Below are positions 45,711-54,171 of a stretch of DNA of 64,000 nt, in pieces. The stretch is from positions 1-64,000 of the forward strand of contig JABDGS010000004.1 in assembly GCA_013285915.1 (NCBI GenBank), in the 5' to 3' direction. Made by a program: the position numbers and the translations under genes. The notes below the pieces were generated by a model that was not told where the DNA came from, ran no database searches, and was given only the letters and a program-made list of their open reading frames with translations. Every line of letters begins with the position of its first letter. The first letter of the stretch is position 1. This stretch comes from Bacteroidota bacterium (GTDB lineage Bacteria > Bacteroidota > Bacteroidia > Chitinophagales > Chitinophagaceae).

Positions 45711-45899
45711 ATGGAACACACACACGATATTGAAAAGCTGAAGAAAGAGCTTGAAGCCGAAAAGATCTGTTTAAGATTTGCCATTCAAAAAGATGTGCCA
45801 TTTGATGAAGCAAAACCAATAAGGCAGCGCATATCGCAATTGGAGAAACTTATTGCTGCGGTGCCGCAACAAGCTTTGACTGTGAATAGCGACAAATAG
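45711..45899 (+). CDS. short coiled-coil protein, unknown function
   Basis: A 62-residue helical protein (HDIEKLKKELEAEKICLRFA; AKPIRQRISQLEKLIAAVPQ) with heptad-type hydrophobic spacing, so probably an oligomerising helix. A conserved role is not known to me. It could be a small adaptor. Stand-alone gene between a terminated operon and tRNA-Phe. Confidence 0.5.
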   Translation: MEHTHDIEKLKKELEAEKICLRFAIQKDVPFDEAKPIRQRISQLEKLIAAVPQQALTVNSDK

Positions 45900-46003
45900 T
45901 TTTTGCATAGTTTCATATACCAGGCTGCACACTAATAAATAGAGTATAGTTGTGTCAAAACAAAAAGCGATTACAACTTTCGTCATAACCGCTTTACTTT
46001 GTG

Positions 46004-46076
46004 TGGTGTGGGCCGGGATCGAACCGGCGACACAAGGATTTTCAGTCCTTTGCTCTACCGACTGAGCTACCGCACC
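46004..46076 (-). tRNA. tRNA-Phe (GAA)
   Basis: A 73-base cloverleaf without encoded CCA. Anticodon loop CTGAAAA gives anticodon GAA; D arm AGCTCAGTCGGTAGAGC; T arm CCGGTTCGATCCCGG. The acceptor stem pairs GGTGCGG with CCACACC, leaving a C-A mismatch at position 5-68. Discriminator base A. Confidence 0.95.
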
Positions 46077-46096
46077 AACTGCATTAAGCAAATATC

Positions 46097-46159
46097 AAAA
46101 TTTAAGTACCAAAGTCCAAATACAAATCTTAAAATTCTAAGCTTGGAATTTGGAATTTT
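46097..46159. repeat. heptamer array between tRNA-Phe and asnS
   Basis: Nine units of period 7: AAAATTT, AAGTACC, AAAGTCC, AAATACA, AATCTTA, AAATTCT, AAGCTTG, GAATTTG, GAATTTT. The last two are near-perfect copies. Confidence 0.6.
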
Positions 46160-46233
46160 CTTCCTTTGGTGCTTTAATTTGGGCTGCAAATATACAGGCA
46201 AATATGTAAAATACGCAGCTTTTAGGCTATTTT

Positions 46234-47673
46234 TTAAAATTCGCAATTATTAGGTGTACGCGCAAACGCAATTACATCCCTTATATTGGTCATGCCGGTA
46301 ACAAAAAGTACCATACGTTCAAAGCCAAGGCCAAAGCCCGCATGCGGTACCGCACCAAAACGGCGGGTATCAAGGTACCAGTCCAAATCTTCAACCGGTA
46401 TATGCATTTCGCGCATACGCTCTTCCAGTTTTTCAAGCCGCTCTTCACGCTGGCTGCCGCCAACAATTTCTCCAATGCCCGGTGCAAGTATGTCCATGGC
46501 CGCCACAGTTTTACCATCGTCGTTCTGGCGCATATAAAAGGCCTTAATAGCCTTGGGGTATCCTGTAACAATTACCGGCTTTTTAAAATGCTTTTCAACA
46601 AGATAACGCTCGTGCTCACTTTGCAGGTCAATTCCCCAACTAACGTCGTATTCAAATTTCTTCTTTTTGTATGCCGGGCTTTGTAATAAAATATCAACAG
46701 CCTCGGTATATGTTATGCGTTCAAAGGGGTTATTTAATACAAACTCAAGCTTTTCAACCAGTCCAAATTCACTGCGTTTATCCTGTGGCAACTGTTTTTC
46801 CTCATCAGCCAGGCGCTGGGCCAAAAATGCAATATCATCAGCGTTATGCTCTATTGCATGTTTAATAATGTATTTTATAAACTCCTCTGCAAGGTTCATG
46901 TTATCCTCAATATCATAAAATGCCATTTCAGGCTCAATCATCCAAAACTCAGCTAAATGGCGGGTAGTATTGCTGTTCTCCGCCCTGAACGTAGGGCCGA
47001 AGGTGTATATATCGCTAAAAGCCATAGCGCCAAGTTCACCTTCCAGTTGGCCGCTTACAGTAAGGTTGGTACTTTTGCCAAAAAAATCTTCGGCAAAGTC
47101 AACGGTACCATCTTCTTTGCGTGGTGTTTTGTCAAACGGCAGGGTAGTAACTCTAAACATTTCACCAGCACCTTCCGCATCGCTGCTGGTAATTATTGGG
47201 GTGTGCAGGTAAACAAAACCCTTATCGTTAAAAAATTTGTGCACTGCAAATGCCAGGCTATGCCTTACGCGAAACACCGCGCCAAATGTGTTTGTTCTAA
47301 AACGCAGGTGTGCTTTTTCGCGCAGGTATTCCAATGTTGGCCTGTTTTTAAGCTGCAGCGGGTATTTTTCAGGGTCACAATCACCCAGTATTTCAATGTT
47401 TTTGGCCTTCACTTCTACTTTTTGCCCCTTGCCTAAACTTTCAATTAACTGTCCCACCACTTTAAGCGATGCACCGGGTGTTATACGTTTAAGCGTAGCG
47501 TCATCAAGCAGGCCCAGTTCAGCCACTACCTGTATGTTATTATTGGTACTGCCATCGTTTAACGCTATAAACTGGTTGTTTCTAAAACTGCGTACCCAAC
47601 CCATTACTGTTACTTCCTGGCCCGTTTGCTCACTGCTGAGCAAGGCCTTGATCTTTGTCCTGCTGTTAAACAT
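46234..47673 (-). CDS. asnS: asparaginyl-tRNA synthetase
   Basis: A 479-residue class II synthetase. The N-terminal OB fold binds the anticodon ([20 protein letters not shown]). Catalytic motifs follow: [40 protein letters not shown] (motif 2) and [20 protein letters not shown] (motif 3). Length and order are standard. It charges tRNA-Asn directly. A -7 element TATCTTTG lies at 47701-47694 on the minus strand. Confidence 0.96.
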   Translation of the reverse strand: MFNSRTKIKALLSSEQTGQEVTVMGWVRSFRNNQFIALNDGSTNNNIQVVAELGLLDDATLKRITPGASLKVVGQLIESLGKGQKVEVKAKNIEILGDCDPEKYPLQLKNRPTLEYLREKAHLRFRTNTFGAVFRVRHSLAFAVHKFFNDKGFVYLHTPIITSSDAEGAGEMFRVTTLPFDKTPRKEDGTVDFAEDFFGKSTNLTVSGQLEGELGAMAFSDIYTFGPTFRAENSNTTRHLAEFWMIEPEMAFYDIEDNMNLAEEFIKYIIKHAIEHNADDIAFLAQRLADEEKQLPQDKRSEFGLVEKLEFVLNNPFERITYTEAVDILLQSPAYKKKKFEYDVSWGIDLQSEHERYLVEKHFKKPVIVTGYPKAIKAFYMRQNDDGKTVAAMDILAPGIGEIVGGSQREERLEKLEERMREMHIPVEDLDWYLDTRRFGAVPHAGFGLGFERMVLFVTGMTNIRDVIAFARTPNNCEF

Positions 47674-47693
47674 GGCATATAAATTTTGGGCTG

Positions 47694-47701
47694 CAAAGAT
47701 A
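47694..47701 (-). promoter_or_regulatory. candidate -7 element (TATCTTTG) of asnS
   Basis: TATCTTTG on the minus strand fits TAnnTTTG and lies 20 bases before the asnS ATG. No clear -33 TTG. Confidence 0.4.
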
Positions 47702-47786
47702 ACCGTCTGTACGGGGATTTTGCAGGATTTTTGGGATGTAACGGATTATTGAAAATTAAAAAGAATAATTAAGCCCGTTAAAGCAA

Positions 47787-49067
47787 TCAGGCTAATCTTT
47801 TCAACTCATTCAATTCATAGTTGAATGACAAAACTCCCGGTTTTTTCCCCTTTTCAAAGCCGCCTAACAAGCCATCCATACCCAGTGCTTTGGCTCCATT
47901 TAGGGTAGCCCATTGCAGCATTTCTTCAAGGCCAATGTGAGGGAAATGCCTGCGAAGGGTTTTTACTTCTCCCAGTATGCAAAGCATGTTGTTGCTTGCA
48001 AGGCTGTCGGTACCAAGTACTATATTGCAGTTATGCTTACGAAGCATATCAACCGGCGGCAAAGTGTCTTCAATATAAAGGTTGGCGTTGGGGCAAAGGC
48101 ACCAAATTGGAGATTGCAGGTTGTGGATTGTCTTACTGGACTCCTTTGGAGCAGATTGATTTGAATTTTCACGATTGACGATTGACGATTGACGATTGAC
48201 GAAAAAAACGTCTTCTTCACTGGTAAACGTATTATGCACCATTATCAATTTACCTGCCTTATCCAGTTCTGGCAAATAGGTTTGCAGGCTTGTTTTGCCC
48301 GGTGGCTGGAAGAAGGAAATGTCAATATTAAACAGTTTGAATAGTCTTCTAAAACCACTTTCACCTGTTAGAAAAAAGCCATTTTCCTCCTGAGATTCCT
48401 GGTTGTGTATAGTAATAGTTTTACCTGCCGAATGTTCATTTGTAAGCCGCATTAGCTCAGGGGAAGTAGAGTAAGGGGCGTGAGGAACGATGGAGGAAGT
48501 TAAAAGTATAGAGTTAAAAGTTAAAAGTTGTCGGTCAATTAACTCTTCACTTTTAACTTTTAACTTTTCACTGTCTTCAAATTGCTTCCAAACTGCTTCC
48601 GCCTGCTCAAAACGTTTTTGGGCGAAGGCCGGTACAAAACCAGTTGCTTCAATAAAATTGTAATAATGCAGGCCGCCTTTTTGCTTTTGCGGCAGCGTGT
48701 GTGCAGTGTTGCAAATATCGCCAACAGCTACAATGCCGTTGCTGATCATTTCGGCTTCGGCCTGCTCAATGGCATTATAAATTACTTCTTCGGCAAAGCC
48801 CCGCTGCTGCATTACCGTAATTACAAAATCAACCAACCCGGTTTTTTCGGGTATAATGCCCTTCATGTGGCTAAGTTCCAGGTGGCAATGGCTATTAATA
48901 AAACCCGGTGAAAGTATACCTGCGAGGTATTGTACATCATCGCCGCCTTCCGACAAGGGGACAAGATTCTCAATAACGCCGGTTTGCGTAGTAATTAGCA
49001 CCTGTTTATCCTCTAAAAACTTCGTTCCGTTAAAAATTTTATCTGCGGTAAATTTTAGGTAGCTCAC
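47787..49067 (-). CDS. amidohydrolase-family deaminase-like protein with two repeat insertions
   Basis: A 426-residue cytoplasmic metal-dependent hydrolase of the chlorohydrolase/guanine deaminase group. His60-x-His62 in NSHCHLELSH binds metal; HAPYS (about residue 204), HNQE and GTDSLASN (catalytic Asp) follow. The start is GTG at 49067, overlapping the HigA stop by 4 bases (GTGA). Residues about 166-191 and 289-320 are encoded by repeat elements (48495-48571 and 48108-48202) and look foreign: SEKLKVKSEELIDRQLL and VNRQSSIVNR. Conserved blocks such as CLCPNANLYIE resume after them. Substrate unknown. Confidence 0.85.
   Translation of the reverse strand: MSYLKFTADKIFNGTKFLEDKQVLITTQTGVIENLVPLSEGGDDVQYLAGILSPGFINSHCHLELSHMKGIIPEKTGLVDFVITVMQQRGFAEEVIYNAIEQAEAEMISNGIVAVGDICNTAHTLPQKQKGGLHYYNFIEATGFVPAFAQKRFEQAEAVWKQFEDSEKLKVKSEELIDRQLLTFNSILLTSSIVPHAPYSTSPELMRLTNEHSAGKTITIHNQESQEENGFFLTGESGFRRLFKLFNIDISFFQPPGKTSLQTYLPELDKAGKLIMVHNTFTSEEDVFFVNRQSSIVNRENSNQSAPKESSKTIHNLQSPIWCLCPNANLYIEDTLPPVDMLRKHNCNIVLGTDSLASNNMLCILGEVKTLRRHFPHIGLEEMLQWATLNGAKALGMDGLLGGFEKGKKPGVLSFNYELNELKRLA
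48108..48202 (-). repeat. in-frame heptamer-repeat element with CTCCAAAGGAG core
   Basis: ACGATTG is repeated 4 times exactly at 48171-48198 with a partial fifth. The core CTCCAAAGGAGTCCA (minus strand, 48151-48137) is identical to that in pyrD. The far end has degenerate GATTGCA/GATTGT units. Everything is translated within the amidohydrolase gene. Confidence 0.85.
48495..48571 (-). repeat. in-frame inverted heptamer element (GTTAAAA family)
   Basis: On the minus strand, GTGAAAA-GTTAAAA-GTTAAAA-GTGAAGA-GTTAATT is followed, after GACCGAC, by its approximate reverse complement ACTTTTA-ACTTTTA-ACTCTAT-ACTTTTA. It forms a long stem and encodes residues about 166-191 of the amidohydrolase. Confidence 0.8.
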
Positions 49068-49438
49068 TGTTGTTGCAGTTCGTATTCTTTAATAAGTATA
49101 GCGGGCGGTATATGCAGCAACTTACTGAATTTGCGTATCATATTTAATGACAACGGCTGCTTATAATTTAGTACTTTGCTTATAGTGCCTTTATCACCGT
49201 ACACTTCTGCAAGGTCCGCCGCCTTATAGCCAAAATCTTCCATTCGTATTTTAATAAATTCAACCGGGTCTAATTCAGGGAGGATAGATGTTTTATTCTC
49301 ATATTCGCTAATAAGCTTTGCCAGCAGCATTTTCTCTTTATGCTCTAGAGTACCTTTTTTAGTTGCCTTCACCTGCTGGTAACGCACCATTGCATTTTGA
49401 TACTCTTCTTCATTTTCTATAATAAACCATGCCTGCAT
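49064..49438 (-). CDS. higA: HigA-type XRE antitoxin
   Basis: A 124-residue protein. The C-terminal half is an XRE helix-turn-helix (DFGYKAADLAEVYGDKGTIS, VLNYKQPLSLNMIRKFSKLL) and the N-terminal helix binds the toxin. It starts 3 bases after the toxin gene. The C-terminal stop TGA overlaps the GTG start of the amidohydrolase, coupling the TA module to a metabolic gene. Confidence 0.87.
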   Translation of the reverse strand: MQAWFIIENEEEYQNAMVRYQQVKATKKGTLEHKEKMLLAKLISEYENKTSILPELDPVEFIKIRMEDFGYKAADLAEVYGDKGTISKVLNYKQPLSLNMIRKFSKLLHIPPAILIKEYELQQQ

Positions 49439-49441
49439 AAT

Positions 49442-49735
49442 TTATACTGTTCCTGCGTCAATTTTGTCATATTCATTATGCGTTCCAATAAACCTAACTT
49501 CAACTATTTCATCTGCATAATCTATCTCCCCAATAAGCCTGTATTGGTTGTGCAATATTTCAAAACGCGCCCTGTTATTTTTTAACATTTTGGCGTGCGG
49601 AAAAGAATTTAAAACATCCTGCCTGCTTTTCCAGGTTACGCCCTCTGTAATCTTTTTCCAAGTGGCCAGGCTTTTGCGTGAATCAGCATGCTTACGTGCA
49701 AAATCATCTAATTTTCTTAAGCTGATGATAACCAT
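49442..49735 (-). CDS. higB: HigB-type toxin
   Basis: A 97-residue RelE-superfamily mRNA endonuclease of the HigB_toxin type. The conserved blocks are [40 protein letters not shown] and [16 protein letters not shown], with basic and His residues needed for ribosome-dependent cleavage (Arg, His91-equivalent). The toxin precedes the antitoxin, the usual HigBA order. Confidence 0.9.
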   Translation of the reverse strand: MVIISLRKLDDFARKHADSRKSLATWKKITEGVTWKSRQDVLNSFPHAKMLKNNRARFEILHNQYRLIGEIDYADEIVEVRFIGTHNEYDKIDAGTV

Positions 49736-49736
49736 A

Positions 49737-49804
49737 AAACTGGTTTCGGTTGTTAAAAAATAGCTCTATTCATCAATAAAGCAATATTTATTAATAACCA
49801 GTTT
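49737..49804 (-). promoter_or_regulatory. inverted repeat upstream of HigBA, candidate autoregulatory site
   Basis: AAACTGGTT (49737-49745) and AACCAGTTT (49796-49804) are exact inverted 9-mers 50 bases apart, immediately before the HigB start. HigA antitoxins commonly repress their own promoter. A separate hairpin AAGTTGG/CCAACTT lies at 49852-49872. The 326-base gap to prfA otherwise holds the repeat at 49912 and the prfA leader. Confidence 0.3.
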
Positions 49805-49911
49805 GGGTCCCCACATAAACTCATACTGATTGAAAGGATAAAGTTATTAAAAAGTTGGCATTCCACCAACTTGCGTAAATATATTATCAAATTTAAAATC
49901 AAACTTTTTAG

Positions 49912-49948
49912 ACCCACAAACCCACAAACTTTCAAACGATCAAACCTG
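49912..49948. repeat. octamer array around CAAAC
   Basis: CAAAC recurs exactly every 8 bases four times (CACAAACC-CACAAACT-TTCAAACG-ATCAAACC). This is a period-8 relative of the heptamer repeats. Confidence 0.6.
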
Positions 49949-49960
49949 CTTTAAAACCCG

Positions 49961-49968
49961 TAATTTTG
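49961..49968 (+). promoter_or_regulatory. candidate -7 element (TAATTTTG) of prfA
   Basis: TAATTTTG matches TAnnTTTG, about 93 bases before the prfA ATG. It would give a leader containing the stem at 49979-50040. Confidence 0.45.
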
Positions 49969-49978
49969 CAGCCGCTTT

Positions 49979-50040
49979 CGGAAGATTGTAAATGTTTGGA
50001 ACTATTGGATTAGAGAACTTCTCAAACATTTAAACTTCCG
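49979..50040 (+). promoter_or_regulatory. prfA leader stem-loop
   Basis: CGGAAGATTGTAAATGTTTG (49979-49998) pairs with CAAACATTTAAACTTCCG (50023-50040), about 17 paired bases with a 2-base bulge and a 24-base loop. The right arm continues as period-8 repeats of AAAC. It lies between the predicted promoter and the prfA start and could affect translation of release factor 1. Confidence 0.45.
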
Positions 50041-50061
50041 GAACATTCAAACAAAGCAGAG

Positions 50062-51126
50062 ATGATTGACCAGTTAGAAGCCATAAAGGCACGATTTGAA
50101 CAGGTGGGTGTAGCCCTTACCAACCCTGCGATTATTAATAATCAAAAGGAGTTTGGCCAGATGAGCAAGGAATACCGCGACCTGGAGAAGATTGTTGTGC
50201 CTTTTGAAGAATACAAAAAGGTATTGGCAGATTATGATTTTGCCAAAGAAGGGTTAAACAGCAACGATGATGAAATGCGTGAGCTGGCTAAAATGGAACT
50301 GCCTGAACTGGAGGAGAAAAAAACAGAGTTGGAAAAACACCTTACCAAACTTTTAATACCCAAAGATCCGCAGGATGATAAAAATGCGGTGCTGGAAATT
50401 CGTGCGGGTACCGGCGGTGATGAGGCAAGCCTTTTTGCTGGTGATCTGTTGGGTATGTATTTGCGGTATTGCGGCAAAAAAGGGTGGAAAACGGCTATTG
50501 TAAGTGAAAGCGAAGGTACGGTAGGTGGTTATAAAGAAGTTGTGGTTGAGGTACAGGGTGAGGATGTGTATGGCACCTTAAAGTTTGAAAGTGGTGTGCA
50601 CCGTGTACAGCGTGTGCCCGATACTGAAACCCAGGGCCGCGTACACACATCTGCCGCAACTGTGGCGGTGATGCCAGAAGCAGAAGAGGTGGATTTTGAA
50701 CTTAACCCCGCCGACGTAAAAATGGAAACAGCCCGTAGTGGTGGCGCCGGTGGCCAGAACGTAAACAAGGTTGAAACCAAGGTTATGCTTACGCACATAC
50801 CCACCGGTACCGTAGTAGTTTGCCAAACAGAGCGCAGCCAGCTTGGTAACCGCGAAAAGGCTATGACGATGCTGCGTACCCGGTTGTACGAGGAGCAGGT
50901 ACGCAAACACGAGGAAGAAATTGCCCGCCACCGTAAAACATTGGTAAGCACCGGCGACCGGAGTGCTAAAATACGCACCTATAACTGGCCCCAGGGCCGG
51001 GTGACTGACCACAGGATCGGCCTTACATCATACAACCTGGATGCAGTAATAAATGGCGATATAGATGAATTTATAGAGGCGCTGCAGGTAGCGGAGAATG
51101 CAGAAAAAATGGCCAAACAGAATTAA
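50062..51126 (+). CDS. prfA: peptide chain release factor 1
   Basis: A 354-residue class I release factor. The PxT anticodon-like motif is P-D-T in [11 protein letters not shown], which reads UAA/UAG, and the catalytic GGQ is in [11 protein letters not shown] (about residue 232) with the Gln that is N5-methylated. The C-terminal RxxR..[12 protein letters not shown] domain is complete. Length is normal for RF1 (about 360). The octamer array lies upstream, and the next gene starts 106 bases later. Confidence 0.97.
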   Translation: MIDQLEAIKARFEQVGVALTNPAIINNQKEFGQMSKEYRDLEKIVVPFEEYKKVLADYDFAKEGLNSNDDEMRELAKMELPELEEKKTELEKHLTKLLIPKDPQDDKNAVLEIRAGTGGDEASLFAGDLLGMYLRYCGKKGWKTAIVSESEGTVGGYKEVVVEVQGEDVYGTLKFESGVHRVQRVPDTETQGRVHTSAATVAVMPEAEEVDFELNPADVKMETARSGGAGGQNVNKVETKVMLTHIPTGTVVVCQTERSQLGNREKAMTMLRTRLYEEQVRKHEEEIARHRKTLVSTGDRSAKIRTYNWPQGRVTDHRIGLTSYNLDAVINGDIDEFIEALQVAENAEKMAKQN

Positions 51127-51197
51127 AAAGCGTTTGCTGTTTCATGTTTACAGTTTTTAGGCCCAGCTAATAATTTGGGTGCACTTAATTAAAAAAA

Positions 51198-51228
51198 CTT
51201 GAAACCTGGAACTTGAAACCTGAAACTT
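51198..51228 (+). repeat. heptamer array CTTGAAA-CCTGGAA-CTTGAAA-CCTGAAA
   Basis: Four 7-base units alternating in pairs, ending 4 bases before the glycosyltransferase ATG at 51233 and replacing the normal translation leader. Confidence 0.7.
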
Positions 51229-51232
51229 ATAT

Positions 51233-52348
51233 ATGCGTATTGCGGTAATTCATCACATTAGTGCGGTAGAAAATGATTATGGTTTTTATGTGTCCGACCT
51301 GTTGTCGGAGTACGCAGCATGGCTGGGCTATGATGTGCAATTACTGGAAGATTTTGTGTTTTACAGTAATAAAACCAAATCACTTGCAGAAAATGCGGTA
51401 ATAGGTATTCATGTAAAGGCTGGCAGCAGTTTTGGCTTACGCTTGTGGTATAGTGTAAAGCTGCCTTCTATTCTTGCCCAAATAAAGGCCCACGTAGTAG
51501 TAAATCTTAACGGCATCTATAGCAGGTCAACCAAAATACCCCAATTGCTTGCTGTTTCAGACACTACATTTCTTGAAAACATAAAGCAGGCAAATTCTGG
51601 CTGGAAAAAGCTTGTTGCTAAAAATATTACGGCCTATACTTCAGGTGCTGCGGCTGTTTTTACCTATTCAAAACATGCTTCAGGTATAATAGAAAAAAGA
51701 ACGCAAAAAAGCCCGCACGTTGTACCTTACTGTGCAGGTAAAGACTACAAAGTATGGGAATGGCACGATAAGGTGCTTACAAAATCTGAGTTCACCAGTG
51801 GTAAAGAGTTTTTTATCTGCACGCTTGATGATAAAGACGTAGATCTGTGGTTAACAATACTTAAAGCTTTTTCAAAATTTAAAAAATGGCAGCAAAGCAC
51901 CATGCAATTAATATTGTTGCCAAAACATGATATTGTTCCGCTGAAGATAGTTGATAAACTGGCTACCTATAAATACAGGGATGATGTTCAAACGCTGGAT
52001 GGTTTATCAGAAAAAGAGAAATCCTCTTTGTTTGGCTGTGCCTACGCCATAATCCACATCCCTGTTAACGATGCTGATATTTTGCCTGTTGCAGAAGCTT
52101 TACAGTGTGCCATACCGGTAATAAGTGTTTCAGCAAGCCAAAGTTTAAAGGAATATGGTACCGATACCGGTATTGCCGTTAGTTCAGCTGATAGCGAGCT
52201 GTTAGGGGAAGCTATAATAAATGTGTTTAAGAACGAGGATCAAAAAACAAAAATGGCGGACAATGCCAAAGATCAGGCTGCAACTGTTAACCGTGACGAG
52301 ATAGCAAAATCGCTTTGGGAGTTAATTGAAGCAGCGGTAAAAAACTAA
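51233..52348 (+). CDS. glycosyltransferase family 4-like protein
   Basis: A 371-residue soluble protein with the two-Rossmann GT-B plan: MRIAVIHHIS start, a central linker (PYCAGKDYKVWEWHD) and a C-terminal half with LDGLSEKEKSSLFGCAYAII and ADILPVAEALQCAIPVISV, which is where GT4 enzymes have E(x7)E. Here the second acidic residue is not clear, so the donor-binding motif is degenerate. It may act in cell-surface glycan synthesis or be a pseudo-enzyme. Confidence 0.7.
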   Translation: MRIAVIHHISAVENDYGFYVSDLLSEYAAWLGYDVQLLEDFVFYSNKTKSLAENAVIGIHVKAGSSFGLRLWYSVKLPSILAQIKAHVVVNLNGIYSRSTKIPQLLAVSDTTFLENIKQANSGWKKLVAKNITAYTSGAAAVFTYSKHASGIIEKRTQKSPHVVPYCAGKDYKVWEWHDKVLTKSEFTSGKEFFICTLDDKDVDLWLTILKAFSKFKKWQQSTMQLILLPKHDIVPLKIVDKLATYKYRDDVQTLDGLSEKEKSSLFGCAYAIIHIPVNDADILPVAEALQCAIPVISVSASQSLKEYGTDTGIAVSSADSELLGEAIINVFKNEDQKTKMADNAKDQAATVNRDEIAKSLWELIEAAVKN

Positions 52349-52409
52349 ACAGGAATAATTATTATCAATATATTTTCGCCCTTATTATTGAAACTTTTAT
52401 ATAATTTGT

Positions 52410-52751
52410 ATGGACAAGTCAACTATAACCATTGACGTTTACCTTGATAAAGACAAAATACCCCAGCAATTAGCATGGCAGGCCAACCCTGGAGACGAAG
52501 CGCAAAAAGCAAAAGCCATGCTGGTGGCATTTTGGGATGGCGCCGAAAAAACAGCGCTGCATATTGACCTGTGGACGAAGGAGATGATGGTTGATGAAAT
52601 GGCCGATTTTTACTATCAAACAATAATGGGCATGGCTGATACCTTTGACCGCGCCACCCATAACCATGAGCTGGTAAATGATATGAAAAATTTCGCCAAG
52701 GATTTTTTCAAAAAATTCAGGGACCAGCAGCTGAAAGAAAATAAACAATAA
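52410..52751 (+). CDS. gldC: gliding motility protein GldC
   Basis: A 113-residue cytoplasmic protein. The core AMLVAFWDGAEKTALHIDLW, TKEMMVDEMADFYYQ and MGMADTFDRATH closely matches GldC of Flavobacterium (IDLWTKDM.VDEMK.FFHQ). GldC is linked to gliding motility and the type IX secretion machinery in Bacteroidota; its biochemical role is not established. No other gld gene is in the window. Confidence 0.93.
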   Translation: MDKSTITIDVYLDKDKIPQQLAWQANPGDEAQKAKAMLVAFWDGAEKTALHIDLWTKEMMVDEMADFYYQTIMGMADTFDRATHNHELVNDMKNFAKDFFKKFRDQQLKENKQ

Positions 52752-52787
52752 CCGCAGATAATTCACCACTTAAAATAAATTAACCAT

Positions 52788-53240
52788 ATGAACCTGGAAG
52801 CTAAAGTAATGGAGCAAATGAAAGATGCCATGAAAAGCAAGAATGAAGCTGGCTTACGTGGCTTAAGGGCAATTAAAGCCGAAATTATAAAAGCAAAAAC
52901 TGAACCGGGTGCAAACGGCGAAATTTCCGCAGACACTGAATTGAAGATTTTGCAAAAAATGGTAAAGCAGCGCAAGGACTCATTAGATATATACCAAAAA
53001 CAAAACAGGCCCGACCTGGCGCAAAAGGAAATTGATGAGATTGACGTTATTGAAAAGTTTTTGCCTAAGCAATTAAGCGAAGCTGAATTAAGAGATGAGG
53101 TGGCTGCAATAATTGCAGAAACCAGCGCATCCTCACCTGCTGATATGGGTAAAGTAATGGGTGTTGCATCAAAAAAATTGGCTGGCAGGGCTGAAGGCAA
53201 AGCTATATCAACGGTGGTTAAAGAGTTACTTGCTAAGTAA
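52788..53240 (+). CDS. GatB/YqeY-domain protein
   Basis: A 150-residue helical protein. LEAKVMEQMKDAMKSKNEAG, LRGLRAIKAEI, RKDSLDIYQKQNRPDLAQKE, FLPKQLSE and MGKVMGVASKKLAGRAEGK are the family blocks. The domain is shared with the tail of GatB (tRNA-dependent amidotransferase), where it contacts tRNA; a free YqeY has no proven role. Length is standard. Confidence 0.93.
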   Translation: MNLEAKVMEQMKDAMKSKNEAGLRGLRAIKAEIIKAKTEPGANGEISADTELKILQKMVKQRKDSLDIYQKQNRPDLAQKEIDEIDVIEKFLPKQLSEAELRDEVAAIIAETSASSPADMGKVMGVASKKLAGRAEGKAISTVVKELLAK

Positions 53241-53261
53241 AGTGTGTGTTCTGGGAAATGG

Positions 53262-53302
53262 AAGGCAAAGGCTAACCGTCAATCCCGGTTAATATTTGCC
53301 TT
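53262..53302 (+). terminator. hairpin after YqeY gene
   Basis: A 16-base left arm (53262-53277) pairs with 53287-53302 at 13 positions over a 9-base loop (AAGGCAAA...AACC). No T-run follows, so its terminator role is uncertain. Confidence 0.4.
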
Positions 53303-53429
53303 ACTTGAACGCAATGTTTTGGTATTACCTTCGTTCTAATTGTTTGCCAGGCAAAAGTTGGCGCATTAGTGTAAGAGTATTGTGTTATTGCTCACTTTCC
53401 GCCTTATTCCTTCCGCCTCATACTTTACT

Positions 53430-53963
53430 ATGATAATTGATATTATTCTTCTTGTTGTGCTGGCCATGGCCTGCTTTAAAGGTTATTCACGGGGCCTTAT
53501 TGTGGCCATATTTTCCTTTCTTGCCATTATCATTGGTGTTGCCGCCGCTATGAAATTTTCTATAGTTGTAGGAGGCTGGCTGCAAAACAGTACACACATA
53601 AGCAGGCAGTGGATACCATTTCTATCGTTTTTACTTATAGTTATAGCGGTTGTTATTTTAGTAAGGCTGGTTGCTAATTTGCTGCAAAAAAGTGTTGAAT
53701 TTGTAATGCTGGGCTGGTTAAACCGGCTGGGTGGTATAGTATTTTATGTTGTTTTATACGTAATAATATACAGCATAGTGCTATTTTATGCAACAGAAAT
53801 GAATGTAATTAAGCCCGAAACGATACAAGCATCTAAAACTTACAGTTTAATTGAACCCTTTGGCCCCAGGGCTATTAACCTTCTCGGCTCATTGGTACCT
53901 ATATTTAAAGACCTTTTTGTTCAGCTGGAAAAGTTTTTCGGCTCAGTTGTTAATAGCCATTAA
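53430..53963 (+). CDS. CvpA-family membrane protein
   Basis: A 177-residue inner membrane protein. ATG 53430 gives the typical start MIIDIILLVVLAMACFKGYS; an earlier TTG adds an unlikely extension. Four helices, with GYSRGLIVAIFSFLAIIIGV and RLVANLLQKSVEFVMLGWLNRLGG as the family signature. E. coli CvpA is needed for colicin V production and affects envelope integrity; the molecular role is unknown. Confidence 0.88.
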   Translation: MIIDIILLVVLAMACFKGYSRGLIVAIFSFLAIIIGVAAAMKFSIVVGGWLQNSTHISRQWIPFLSFLLIVIAVVILVRLVANLLQKSVEFVMLGWLNRLGGIVFYVVLYVIIYSIVLFYATEMNVIKPETIQASKTYSLIEPFGPRAINLLGSLVPIFKDLFVQLEKFFGSVVNSH

Positions 53964-54171
53964 ACATTTTTACCTTCGGGGCGTTCATTATTAATTAACG
54001 TACTAAACCCGGCTGAACTGCCCAATAGGCGATTTTTATGCAGAAATAAGGTAAATTTGCAATTAATCCGGTATTAGCTTATTCATCCTTCTAAACAATA
54101 AGGTTTTTTCGTTTCAATTACGTTTATTTGTAACAGGTAAACTGCTGAAACGGGTTTTTTAAGGAAATACA

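Noticed and set aside
48171-48202. CRISPR-like tandem repeats
   Set aside because: Units are 7 bases with no spacers, and no cas genes are present.
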